Shown in pieces: positions 1 through 7,434 of a DNA stretch of 64,000 nucleotides (position 1 is the first letter of the stretch; every line of letters begins with the position of its first letter). The DNA is from Anaerotruncus sp. MC2020 (GTDB taxonomy: Bacteria > Bacillota > Clostridia > Oscillospirales > Ruminococcaceae), in the NCBI GenBank assembly GCA_000701945.1, contig JNKE01000016.1, positions 62,001 through 126,000 on the forward strand, given 5' to 3'. The notes beneath the pieces were generated by a model. The model did not search any database. It was not told the DNA's origin and saw only the letters and a list, made by a program, of their open reading frames with translations. The position numbers and the translations under genes were made by a program.

Positions 1-20
1 CCGCGTGTAAGCTCAGCCAT
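1..20 (-). CDS. 5' end of a CDS running off the left edge
   Basis: An ATG at 20 reads M-A-E-L-T-R before the window ends. A strong Shine-Dalgarno (AGGAGG) sits four bases upstream of the ATG, which is the reason for calling a start here. It lies about 50 bp downstream of the Pro-rich membrane protein gene on the same strand, with a hairpin terminator between them. Six codons give no clue to function. Confidence 0.6.
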
Positions 21-38
21 AGCTCCTCCTAAAATATA

Positions 39-73
39 AGCCGACCGAAGAAAACCTCGGTCGGCTCGTTTTT
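39..73 (-). terminator. hairpin terminator after the Pro-rich membrane protein gene
   Basis: Ten-base-pair stem AGCCGACCGA/TCGGTCGGCT (39-48 with 57-66) begins six bases past the stop codon at 72-74. A T-rich run follows on the minus strand and a T tract on the plus strand, so it could work in both directions. Confidence 0.75.
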
Positions 74-755
74 ACCATGTGCCTGCGCCCGCGTCGGGAG
101 TAACAGACGGTGTGGGCGTAGCGCCCTGATTGGGGTCGGGAGTCGCCCCGCCCTGATTCGGGTCAGGTGTAGCGCCGCCCTGATTGGGGTCGGGAGTAAC
201 ACCGCCCTGATTCGGGTCAGGATTGGTCACGCCGCCCTGATTCGGGTCGGGATTAGTCACGCCGCCCTGGTTCGGGTCGGGAGTAACGCCGCCCTGATTC
301 GGGTCAACGGGTGCATTCGGGTCTACCTGTCCATTGGGGTCAACGGGAGCGTTCGGGTCAACGGCAGTTGTCACGGTCTCGGTGTAGCCTGGCATACCGC
401 CTGTGGGGATACGACCGTTCCACATGAAGCCCGAGCCTGTGGTGATATTGATAGTGAAGGTCGTGCGGGCACGAGTGGTGCGCGCCTTCGTAGTCGTAGT
501 CTTGACGGTGGTCGTCGCCGCAGTGGAGACAGTGGTCTCGACAGTGGGAATGCCGCTCTGTACGGGCTGACCGTTCTCCTGGAACATATTCTCGCCGCGT
601 CCGATGTTGGACATTATTTTCTCGGACGGAGTTATCGGGAAGATGATGAAGAATGCGAGGATGAGAAGCGTCATAATGACGAAGCTGCCGCACGAAAGCA
701 CGGTTATCTTCGTTGACTTCTTCAGACCTTCGTAGAATCCTGATAATTTACTCAT
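72..755 (-). CDS. membrane-anchored protein with Thr-rich linker and DPN repeats
   Basis: 227 residues, function not recognised. A short cytoplasmic N-terminus (MSKLSGFYEGLKK) is followed by one hydrophobic segment at about residues 20-43, a Thr/Ala/Arg-rich stretch at about 75-105, and a C-terminal tail of ten DPN units, seven of them of the form DPNQGG with V/A-T-P spacers. The layout predicts a single-pass protein with an extended extracellular tail reaching into or through the wall. The start at 755 is preferred over a TTG at 773 because the GGAG ribosome site lies between the two. The repeats are near-identical at DNA level, so unit number may vary between strains. A TTGACT-17-TAAAAT promoter lies upstream. 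Confidence 0.8.
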   Translation of the reverse strand: MSKLSGFYEGLKKSTKITVLSCGSFVIMTLLILAFFIIFPITPSEKIMSNIGRGENMFQENGQPVQSGIPTVETTVSTAATTTVKTTTTKARTTRARTTFTINITTGSGFMWNGRIPTGGMPGYTETVTTAVDPNAPVDPNGQVDPNAPVDPNQGGVTPDPNQGGVTNPDPNQGGVTNPDPNQGGVTPDPNQGGATPDPNQGGATPDPNQGATPTPSVTPDAGAGTW

Positions 756-802
756 ATAATCAACACACTCCAAAAACGTCGTAGTTTTTTCACGTATATA
801 TT

Positions 803-831
803 ATTTTATCCCAAACGGCGAAAAAAGTCAA
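803..831 (-). promoter_or_regulatory. sigma-A promoter for the Pro-rich membrane protein gene
   Basis: Reading the minus strand, -35 TTGACT (826-831) and -10 TAAAAT (803-808) are separated by 17 nt. They sit about 50 bp before the ATG at 755. Confidence 0.6.
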
Positions 832-875
832 TAGTCAAAAGTGATAAAAAGGCGAAAAATATCGAAAAATGCCGA

Positions 876-1706
876 TTATTTCAGATATTCGGCAAGCTCT
901 CCGAGGCAGAGCTCGAAGCAGCTGCCGTACCATACCTCGTCCGCGTGCGGGAGAGTAGCCATTATGCAGTCGGAGGTGAAGCGCACCGCCAGTCCGAGCG
1001 CCTCGCCGAGTTCCTTGCCAAGGGTGACAGCTCCCGTGAACACGCTCGCGAAGATGTCGCCAGTGCCGTGCATCTGCCTGTCGACGTGCTGACAGAACGC
1101 GCTCGTGAACTCGTTGTTCACGGAATCGAATGCGACAGCTCCGTGCTCGCTTCCGCGGCGTACTCCCGTGAGGACGGGGCGCTTGCATCCGAGCTCCGCG
1201 AGCGAACGGAGCATCGACCTCGCGCGCTCCTCGTCGGTGTTCTCTTCATATGGTATATCGAGGAGGAAAGCCGCCTCGGTCATATTCGGTATCACATAGT
1301 CAGCCTTCGCGCATAGACGGCGCATACCGCTGACGAGCTCGTCGGTGAAGCCCGCATATAGCCTGCCCGCGTCGCCCATGACGGGGTCGACCACGATGAA
1401 GTTGTCCTCGCGTCCGAAGGAATCGAAGAAGTCGGAGACTATCTGCACCTGCGCAGGCGAACCGAGATAGCCCGTATATATCGCGTCAAAGCGAAGCCCG
1501 AGCTTCTCCCAGTGAGAGGCTATCTGCGGGATATCGCCTGTGAGGTCGCGGAAGGTGTAGCCGCTGAAGCCGCCTGTGTGGGTCGAGAGGACGGCTGTCG
1601 GAATGACGGCTGTCTCGATGCCCATAGCGGATATAATGGGTAGCGCGACGGTCAGCGAGCACTTGCCGAAGCACGATATATCCTGTATTGTAACTGCTCT
1701 TTTCAT
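876..1706 (-). CDS. pdxY: pyridoxal/pyridoxamine kinase (PfkB/ribokinase fold, PdxY type)
   Basis: 276 residues, the usual length of PdxY-type kinases. It should phosphorylate pyridoxal, pyridoxamine or pyridoxine with ATP in vitamin B6 salvage. The N-terminal segment (VTIQDISCFGKCSL) is typical of this branch. The central IVVDPVMGD is the kinase signature, and the PNMTEAAFLL segment is the family's conserved loop. The C-terminal GTGDIFASVF carries the glycine-rich anion hole and the catalytic Asp. The related hydroxymethylpyrimidine kinase ThiD is less likely because of the N-terminal SCFGKCS. The ATG at 1706 is preceded by AAGGAAAG. The gene has its own TTGACA-17-TAAAAT promoter and appears monocistronic. 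Confidence 0.88.
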   Translation of the reverse strand: MKRAVTIQDISCFGKCSLTVALPIISAMGIETAVIPTAVLSTHTGGFSGYTFRDLTGDIPQIASHWEKLGLRFDAIYTGYLGSPAQVQIVSDFFDSFGREDNFIVVDPVMGDAGRLYAGFTDELVSGMRRLCAKADYVIPNMTEAAFLLDIPYEENTDEERARSMLRSLAELGCKRPVLTGVRRGSEHGAVAFDSVNNEFTSAFCQHVDRQMHGTGDIFASVFTGAVTLGKELGEALGLAVRFTSDCIMATLPHADEVWYGSCFELCLGELAEYLK

Positions 1707-1736
1707 AGTTATCTTTCCTTGTAGCTTGATACTTCT

Positions 1737-1765
1737 ATTTTACTGCATTTCAGCGATGTTGTCAA
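1737..1765 (-). promoter_or_regulatory. sigma-A promoter for pdxY
   Basis: Minus-strand -35 TTGACA (1760-1765) and -10 TAAAAT (1737-1742) with a 17-nt spacer, about 30 bp before the ATG at 1706. Confidence 0.75.
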
Positions 1766-1816
1766 GCCGCGCGGAGATAACGCTCAACAGCCTGTACGCT
1801 TTTTACGGTGCGGAGG

Positions 1817-3373
1817 TCACGACTGCTCGCTCAGCCAGATATTGGCGCGGTTCTGTACGTGGTCGACGACAGCGTCGACGTCCTGCTCGCCGTGGAAGTA
1901 CGCAAGCACCTCGTCCTCGATTATCCAAAAGAGCTCGCGGTCGGTATCGGGGAACTCCCAGCGGTCTATGGATTCAATGTATTCGTCGATGTAGTCGATG
2001 TCCTCCTGCTCGAGAGTGAGCTTGTTCTCCTCTGTGACCTCGTTGCCCTGTATGGACAGTATCTGCGTGGCGTCGTCGTATTTGCCGCTGAGCATATTCT
2101 GCGCGATATTTTTGCGTGCGGCGTTGTTCACAGGGAAGCCCTGCATAAAATCGTAATTCACGAAGGTCTCGCCCGTCTGCGGATTATTGCTCTCGTGGCG
2201 TATCGCGTAGCTCTCGGTCTGGAAGTCCTCGGTGTAGAGCTCGCGCAGGAATTTCCACGCCGCCTCCTGCTTCTCCTTCGAGATGTTGGCGCGGATAGAC
2301 CACTCTCCGTATGCGCCGCTGAGGAACGCGCCCTTTCCGTCGGAGGTCGGGAATCCGACAAGGGTGTAGCCTCCGTCGCGGAGACGGTAGTATTTCCGCG
2401 AATAATCCGTGTAGTCCGTCTCGCTGATGATTGCGTTGCCGTAGCCCGTCAGCAGAGTGAGCTTGACGAGCTGAGGGGCGGTGTAGTTGATATGGTCAGT
2501 GTTCTTCACGCCCATATTGCTTGGGAACTGCTTGCAGAATTCGAGCATTTTACGGAAGTCGGGGGCGTCGAAGTGCGTCTCGCAGTTGACGTAGTCCACA
2601 AAGGCTGTCGTGTTCGCGCGCAGGACGTCGTAGTACACGCCCTCGGCTTCGCTCGACCACGTCACGGTCGAGCCCGCGGGCATTCTGTTCCAGCTGTCGA
2701 TGAACTCGTCGATGCTCCAGTTCCGCTTTGTGCCGACGTACTGCGACTCGCCAATCAGCGTCCGCGCAGTGTACGCTATCGGTATTGAGTAGAGCTTGCC
2801 GTCGCGCTCGCTGAGCTCGAGAATGTGCCTGTTGAGCGTGTCAGCGTTGACCTCGTGGTCGTCCTTCATGAACTCGTACAGGTCGGCGAATCCGCCCTTG
2901 CGCTTGAATATCTCGTACTTGGCGCTGTTGGCGAAGGTATTTGTCCCGACGATGTCGATGTCCTTCTTGTTGATGAGGTCCTGTGCGACCTGAAAGTCTA
3001 TCGTTTTCATCTCGTCGTCGCTGTAGCCATTGAAAATGCCGTGGTCATCGTACCCGAAATCCTTGAACTCGTCCATTTCGGCGTAGTTCTTTATCTCGAT
3101 GCGTATGCCGTTGTCCTCGGAGTTGAAGCGGTCGACGAGTTCCTGCATCGGCGTCCAGAAATAGCTCTTTGTGACCGAACCGTTTGCGTTCATGTTTCCG
3201 GAGTCGCCGTTGACGACACCTATCGTGAGGACGATATCCCCGTCCCGAGCGGCGGAGTCCGCCGCGGACGTGCTGTCCGATACTGCACTGCTCTCGGACT
3301 GAGATGCCGACTTCCCGCCGCAGCCCGTGAGGACTGTCATCGCCGCGAGTAATAATGCTGCTGTTTTTTTCAT
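1817..3373 (-). CDS. extracellular solute-binding lipoprotein (ABC transporter family 1)
   Basis: 518 residues. A lipoprotein signal peptide with lipobox LTGC is followed by a Ser/Ala-rich tether and a large periplasmic-binding-type domain (MQELVDRFNSEDNGIRIEIKN early; EKQEAAWKFLRELYTEDFQ late). These are hallmarks of sugar- or oligosaccharide-binding family 1 proteins. The start at 3373 is chosen over an upstream ATG at 3394 because GGGAGG sits 10-12 bases before it and the signal peptide begins there. No permease or ATPase gene lies beside it, so it is an orphan receptor or works with a transporter encoded elsewhere. The ligand cannot be read from sequence. Confidence 0.85.
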   Translation of the reverse strand: MKKTAALLLAAMTVLTGCGGKSASQSESSAVSDSTSAADSAARDGDIVLTIGVVNGDSGNMNANGSVTKSYFWTPMQELVDRFNSEDNGIRIEIKNYAEMDEFKDFGYDDHGIFNGYSDDEMKTIDFQVAQDLINKKDIDIVGTNTFANSAKYEIFKRKGGFADLYEFMKDDHEVNADTLNRHILELSERDGKLYSIPIAYTARTLIGESQYVGTKRNWSIDEFIDSWNRMPAGSTVTWSSEAEGVYYDVLRANTTAFVDYVNCETHFDAPDFRKMLEFCKQFPSNMGVKNTDHINYTAPQLVKLTLLTGYGNAIISETDYTDYSRKYYRLRDGGYTLVGFPTSDGKGAFLSGAYGEWSIRANISKEKQEAAWKFLRELYTEDFQTESYAIRHESNNPQTGETFVNYDFMQGFPVNNAARKNIAQNMLSGKYDDATQILSIQGNEVTEENKLTLEQEDIDYIDEYIESIDRWEFPDTDRELFWIIEDEVLAYFHGEQDVDAVVDHVQNRANIWLSEQS

Positions 3374-3455
3374 GATTGCTGCCTCCCGAATCAAAGTATT
3401 CTATATATCTTAACGATTGGCGCGCCTCATTTGTGACACTCACGCAAACAAAAGG

Positions 3456-3484
3456 TTGCAAAATCATACAAAACATAGTATAAT
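3456..3484 (+). promoter_or_regulatory. sigma-A promoter for the glycerol-1-phosphate dehydrogenase operon
   Basis: -35 TTGCAA (3456-3461) and consensus -10 TATAAT (3479-3484) with a 17-nt spacer, 34 bp before the ATG at 3519. It lies between divergent genes. Confidence 0.75.
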
Positions 3485-3518
3485 CAAAACAGCACATAAT
3501 AACGCAGGAGGTGCATTT

Positions 3519-4583
3519 ATGAATCAGCACACACGCTTCAATCTGCCGATATGTCTCGCGGTCGAGGAGGACGCATTCTTCCGCTCGGACGAGATAATCA
3601 GCCGCTATATCCCCGACATCATCGGCAAGAAGGCCCTTGTCATATCCGAGGAGTTCCTCATAGGCATATACAAGGACAAGATAACCGACATCAGCCATGA
3701 TTTCGGCAATGCCGAGATATACGCGATGAACAGCGCCAGCTTCGACGAGGCAGTCGCTATCGCGAAGAAGGTCTGCGTCGAGGACATAAAGGTCATCATC
3801 GGCATAGGCGGCGGCAGAGTTCTAGATACTGCGAAGTACGCGGCACACATCAGCAAGGCGGTCTACATCTGTATGCCGACCTCGCTCAGCAACGACTCCC
3901 TTGCCTCGCCGTTTGCAGTGCTCGAGACCTACGGCAGTGCCCGCAAGACCCTCGACTGCAAGATACCGACGGCGATAATCGTCGACACTAACATGATAAT
4001 CAACGCTCCCGAGACGCAGACGCTCTCGGGAATAGGCGACACCATCGCCAAGCACACCGCCCTCTACGACTGGAAGCTCTCCGCCGCGAGGACGGGTTCG
4101 CAGGTGGACGACTTCGCCTACGCGCTCAGCCGCATGAGCTTCGACTCGGTCTACCACTGCGACGAGCAGTACATGAAGAGCCGTGTGTTCATACGCATAC
4201 TCTCCCGCGCGCTTGTCATGGGCGGACTGGCTATGGAGATAGCGGGCTCGTCGAGACCGTGCAGCGGCAGCGAGCACCTCTTCGCGCACGCGATTGAGGA
4301 GCACTACCCCGAGATAAAGATATCGCACGGACTCGCAGTCGCCCTCGGCACGATACCCGCGTGCATTTTTCAGGGTCAGGACCCGAGCGGTCTGCTCAGC
4401 TTCTTTGCGAGCCACAAGCTTGTCATCGACCCGAAGGCTTACGGCATCACCGAGGATATGTTCGCAGATATGTGGGAGAAAGCGCGCACTGTCAGAACGG
4501 GCAGGATAACCGTGCTCGACGACGTCAAGCACGACCGCGCACAGCTCAGCGAGATATACGCACGAATGACGGAGGGAAAATGA
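3519..4583 (+). CDS. sn-glycerol-1-phosphate dehydrogenase (EgsA/AraM family)
   Basis: 354 residues. The family reduces dihydroxyacetone phosphate to sn-glycerol-1-phosphate with NAD(P)H, a rare activity in bacteria that supplies G1P-based glyceryl lipids. The Rossmann part carries VIIGIGGGRVLDTAKY (about residues 90-105). The metal and substrate region shows PTSLSNDSLASPF, then SSRPCSGSEHLFAHAIE and ISHGLAVALG, whose histidines are expected metal ligands; the SSRPxSGSEH string separates this branch from glycerol dehydrogenases. The ATG at 3519 is used because AGGAGGTG precedes it by 6 bases; longer upstream readings lack a site. It overlaps the next gene by ATGA. Confidence 0.87.
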   Translation: MNQHTRFNLPICLAVEEDAFFRSDEIISRYIPDIIGKKALVISEEFLIGIYKDKITDISHDFGNAEIYAMNSASFDEAVAIAKKVCVEDIKVIIGIGGGRVLDTAKYAAHISKAVYICMPTSLSNDSLASPFAVLETYGSARKTLDCKIPTAIIVDTNMIINAPETQTLSGIGDTIAKHTALYDWKLSAARTGSQVDDFAYALSRMSFDSVYHCDEQYMKSRVFIRILSRALVMGGLAMEIAGSSRPCSGSEHLFAHAIEEHYPEIKISHGLAVALGTIPACIFQGQDPSGLLSFFASHKLVIDPKAYGITEDMFADMWEKARTVRTGRITVLDDVKHDRAQLSEIYARMTEGK

Positions 4584-5221
4584 AAAAGGGACTAATTTTC
4601 GATATGGACGGCACGCTCTGGGACTCCTCCGAGGGCGTGGCTGCGTCGTGGACGGAGAAGGTGCGGGAGCTCGGCTACGACCGCCCCGCGATAACGAAGC
4701 AGGACGTCATGTCCGTCATGGGACTGACCATGGACAGGATAGCAGACATCATCTTCGCCGACCTCCCGCAGAAAGAGCGCATGGAGCTGCTCGGACTCTG
4801 CTGTGACCACGAGAACGACTATCTCCGCGAGCACGGCGGCGTCCTCTACCCCGACCTTGAAAAGACGTTCAGGTCACTTTGCAGGGACGGCTGGGAGCTC
4901 TACATCGTCAGCAACTGTCAGAGCGGCTACATTGAGGCTTTCCTTGAGCATTACGGCTTCGGGGGATACTTCTCCGACATCGAGTGCTACGGCAACAACC
5001 TCAAGGGGAAGGGCGAGAATATCGCTCTGCTCGCGGAGCGCAACTCCATCGGGAAAGCCTATTACATAGGCGACATTCAGGGCGACTACGACGCTACGAT
5101 GCAGGCGGGGCTCGACTTCATACACGCTGCCTACGGCTTCGGCACGATAGCGCAGACCGTCCCCGAGCTGGAGCGCTTCAGCGACCTGCCGCGGCTGCTG
5201 AAGGTGCTGGAAAAGCGATAA
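4580..5221 (+). CDS. HAD-family phosphatase (Gph/pyrophosphatase-like)
   Basis: 213 residues. HAD motif I is FDMDGTLWDS (nucleophile Asp plus Asp+2), motif II is YIVSNCQSG, and motif III/IV is GKAYYIGDIQGDYDATMQAG. An alpha-helical cap between residues 15 and 85 marks subfamily IA, which includes phosphoglycolate phosphatase and PpaX. The ATG at 4580 overlaps the stop of the dehydrogenase gene as ATGA, so the two are translationally coupled. This makes a phosphorylated glycerol or a related three-carbon phosphate a reasonable substrate guess, but it is only inference. A bidirectional terminator follows at 5276. Confidence 0.85.
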   Translation: MKKGLIFDMDGTLWDSSEGVAASWTEKVRELGYDRPAITKQDVMSVMGLTMDRIADIIFADLPQKERMELLGLCCDHENDYLREHGGVLYPDLEKTFRSLCRDGWELYIVSNCQSGYIEAFLEHYGFGGYFSDIECYGNNLKGKGENIALLAERNSIGKAYYIGDIQGDYDATMQAGLDFIHAAYGFGTIAQTVPELERFSDLPRLLKVLEKR

Positions 5222-5275
5222 CGGAAGCATCGCGGACGAGAACGCACTCGCCGAATGAAAAATGAATACACGCAA

Positions 5276-5306
5276 AAAAGGCAGTCCTCGCAGGACTGCC
5301 CTTTTT
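5276..5306. terminator. bidirectional terminator between convergent genes
   Basis: Nine-base-pair stem GGCAGTCCT/AGGACTGCC (5280-5288 with 5292-5300), A tract before and T tract after. It serves the HAD gene on the plus strand and the secreted PEK-rich gene on the minus strand. Confidence 0.85.
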
Positions 5307-5428
5307 ATGTTTTCTATTCATCGATGTTTAATCAGTTCTCACTGAAAAAGTCAGGGAGCGCGGCTCTCGCTTCCGCATCATTGACTGAGCTGCGAATTGG
5401 CAGCGCAGACACCGCGCATATATATAGG

Positions 5429-5440
5429 AAAGGAGGTGAT
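5429..5440 (+). other. perfect anti-anti-Shine-Dalgarno string without a start codon
   Basis: AAAGGAGGTGAT is fully complementary to the usual 3' end of 16S rRNA. No ATG, GTG or TTG lies at normal spacing on the plus strand; its last base overlaps the minus-strand stop codon at 5440-5442. Read on the minus strand it mimics the 16S tail. Role unknown. Confidence 0.35.
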
Positions 5441-6174
5441 TACTCAGCTACAGCCTCTGTGGACTCCTCAACTACTGCCTCTGTTGTCTCCTCAGCAGCA
5501 GCCTCCTTGGGGCCCTTGGGTCCCTTCGGTCCCTTCTCGTCCTTCTCAGGCTTAGCGGGCTTCTCGGGCTTTACAGGCTTCTCGGGCTTCTCAGCCTCTT
5601 CGAGCTTAGCAGGCTTCTCGGGAGCTACAGGCGGCTCGGGCTTCTCAGCCTCTTCGAGCTTAGCCGGCTTCTCGGGCTTTACAGGCTTCTCGGGCTTAAC
5701 CTTGTCGTCCTTCTCGGGAGCCTTGGGAGCCTTGGGCTCGAGACCCTCCTTGATGAAGTCGAACCATGAAGCCTTAGCGTCATCGCTCTTGAAATCCTTA
5801 GCGTCGATGTCGAATGTCTCGTCAATCTTCTCGCAGATCTCGTGCTTGCCAACGTGCTTCTTCGGAGCGGGCTTCTCAGGCTTCTCAGCCTCTTCACCCT
5901 CAGCCTTCTCCTCGGGCTTTACGAGCTCGGGAGCAGTGGGCTTCTCAGCCTCTTCAACAGCAGCTGCTTCCTCAGCAGCAGGAGTCGCCTCGTCCTCAGC
6001 AGCCTCTGTAGCCTCAGCCTCTGTAGCAGCCTCAGCCTCAGTTGTTACCTCAACTGTCTCAGCGGGCTTGTTGTCATCGGAAAGTGTGATAGCAGCGAAC
6101 GATGTCACGCCTGTTGCCGTAGAAAGGATGGATACTGCTGCGATAGCAGCGATGATTGACTTCTTGTTTCTCAT
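5440..6174 (-). CDS. secreted Pro/Glu/Lys-rich repeat protein, putative SigI target
   Basis: 244 residues, no recognised family. A signal peptide (MRNKKSIIAAIAAV... through about residue 27) is followed by an acidic Ala/Glu/Thr region (30-75), then EKP repeats. A small ordered-looking segment (HEICEKIDETFDIDAKDFKS, about 110-130) precedes long PEKPVKPEKPAKLEEAEKP repeats. Close to the C-terminus is a collagen-like GPKGPKGPK. The protein should be extracellular, highly charged and extended, perhaps a wall spacer. AAGGAG precedes the ATG. Its upstream region carries an element almost identical to the one before sigI, with the same 17-nt spacing, which suggests SigI control. The rsgI-sigI genes lie just upstream on the same strand but are separated by a terminator. 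Confidence 0.82.
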   Translation of the reverse strand: MRNKKSIIAAIAAVSILSTATGVTSFAAITLSDDNKPAETVEVTTEAEAATEAEATEAAEDEATPAAEEAAAVEEAEKPTAPELVKPEEKAEGEEAEKPEKPAPKKHVGKHEICEKIDETFDIDAKDFKSDDAKASWFDFIKEGLEPKAPKAPEKDDKVKPEKPVKPEKPAKLEEAEKPEPPVAPEKPAKLEEAEKPEKPVKPEKPAKPEKDEKGPKGPKGPKEAAAEETTEAVVEESTEAVAE

Positions 6175-6240
6175 GGTGAAACACTCCTTTTTAATAAATA
6201 TTTCCGTTTCGGATATTAGCTCTTTTCGAGCTTCTGTTAG

Positions 6241-6273
6241 TAGTTTACGGAGCGCATTTCCAAAAAGTGGGGT
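6241..6273 (-). promoter_or_regulatory. SigI-type promoter for the secreted PEK-rich gene
   Basis: Minus strand reads ACCCCAC (6267-6273), 17 nt, CGTAAACTA (6241-6249), with an A/T-rich block (6278-6302) just upstream that resembles an UP element. The same two boxes with the same spacing occur before sigI. The ACCCC box resembles the -35 region reported for Bacillus and Clostridium SigI promoters; the assignment is inference from this match and from the adjacent sigI. Confidence 0.65.
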
Positions 6274-6351
6274 AACTCAAAAAAATTTTTGAAAATTTTT
6301 TGAATACTGTAAAACAACCGCCCGCACAGGCGCCGCACAAGCTCTCACAAA

Positions 6352-6384
6352 AAGAAAGACTGCCTGTTGGCAGCCTTCCTTTTT
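6352..6384 (-). terminator. terminator after rsgI
   Basis: Stem GGCTGCC/GGCAGTC on the minus strand (6358-6364 with 6369-6375) followed by a T-rich run, ten bases past the rsgI stop at 6394. It isolates the sigI-rsgI unit from the downstream secreted-protein gene. Confidence 0.7.
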
Positions 6385-6393
6385 TGAGGTGGT

Positions 6394-7434
6394 TTATTGA
6401 GAATCGGTCATGTCATTGTTATCGGCTTCCTGCGGGAGCTCTGCTGCTGTCGGCTCTGTGGGAGCTTCAACAGGCTCTGCAGGTGCGGGAGCCTCGGGCA
6501 GCTGCGGAGCCGCAGGCTGTTGAGGAGCGGGAAGCGCGGCAGGTCCACGACCAGCCTTGCCTTCCTTGCCGTGCTCTCCGTGCGGAGGAGTCGGATGCTC
6601 GGGATGCTCATGTGTAGTCGGCTCGGGAGCTGCCGCCTTATCGTCGGGCACAACTGGCGGAGTCGGCGCCTCATTGGGAGCAGTCGGCGGTACGACAGCA
6701 GGAGCGGTCGCCTTATCCTCGTGCTTGGGACCCTCATGGGGAGCAGCAGGCTCTGTCGGAGCAGTCGGCTTGGTCGCCTCCTCGTGCGCAGGACCTTTTT
6801 TATCGGTCACTGCGGGCGGAGTCGGCGGTTCATGGTTGGGGTGTGGATCGACTTTTCTCTTGAAATTGACATTGATATCCAGCTTGGATACCCCGTCCTC
6901 GAATTCAGACTTGTACTTTCTGTAATTGTCGGCGTCGTTGTCGGGCACAAGCACATCTACCGTATCGCCTGCTGAGATATAGCCGTTTTCGAGCTGTGTC
7001 TCGAGCAGAGCATTAGCAGCATCTGCCTTGTCGGAGGTCTCGCCGTGCGATTCTATGTACTTGTCAATTATCTCGTTGCCCTGCTCGGAATCGCTCTTAA
7101 ACCTCACAACGCTGCCCTTGTCATCGAGCTCCATTTCTATCTCGGCAGCCGCCGATACGAATACTACAGAGCGGGGAGCGGGCTTTTCCTTGCCGAAGAA
7201 GCTGAATCCCGCGACAGTGACTATGCCGAGGCACGCCGCAGCTGCTGCGACCTTCATGGCACGCATGACAATGCGTCTGCCGCCTGTTTTCTGCTTGTCC
7301 TCGGTCTCGAGCAGTATCGGCTCGGTGACAGTCTGTCCGACCTCATAGTGCAGATTCGCCGCATTCACGAAGCGCGACTCCTCGTCCATGAGGACAGCAT
7401 AGCCCTCGTGACATTCCATAACAAGGTATTTCAT
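6394..7434 (-). CDS. rsgI: RsgI-type anti-sigma-I factor with His/Pro-rich ectodomain
   Basis: 346 residues. The first 45 form an RsgI N-terminal domain (MKYLVMECHEGYAVLMDEE), which in the family binds and holds SigI. One membrane helix spans about 61-80. A juxtamembrane region (about 88-180) matches the family's middle domain in layout. The remaining 150 residues are low complexity, rich in Pro, Ala, Thr, Glu and His (HPNHEPPTPP, THEHPEHPTPPHGEHG), with no carbohydrate-binding or protease module. Where clostridial RsgI proteins have Asn-Pro for autocleavage, this one reads VSAAAEIE (93-100). The start at 7434 has AAAGGAGG upstream and overlaps the sigI stop as ATGA, so the pair is coupled. 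Confidence 0.85.
   Translation of the reverse strand: MKYLVMECHEGYAVLMDEESRFVNAANLHYEVGQTVTEPILLETEDKQKTGGRRIVMRAMKVAAAAACLGIVTVAGFSFFGKEKPAPRSVVFVSAAAEIEMELDDKGSVVRFKSDSEQGNEIIDKYIESHGETSDKADAANALLETQLENGYISAGDTVDVLVPDNDADNYRKYKSEFEDGVSKLDINVNFKRKVDPHPNHEPPTPPAVTDKKGPAHEEATKPTAPTEPAAPHEGPKHEDKATAPAVVPPTAPNEAPTPPVVPDDKAAAPEPTTHEHPEHPTPPHGEHGKEGKAGRGPAALPAPQQPAAPQLPEAPAPAEPVEAPTEPTAAELPQEADNNDMTDSQ

Noticed and set aside
5255..6292. 345-codon plus-strand frame rich in Ser, Ala, Gly and Phe opposite the PEK-rich gene
   Set aside because: Its composition is the complement of the EKP repeats, it has no start near the ribosome-like string at 5429, and it runs through the terminator at 5276.
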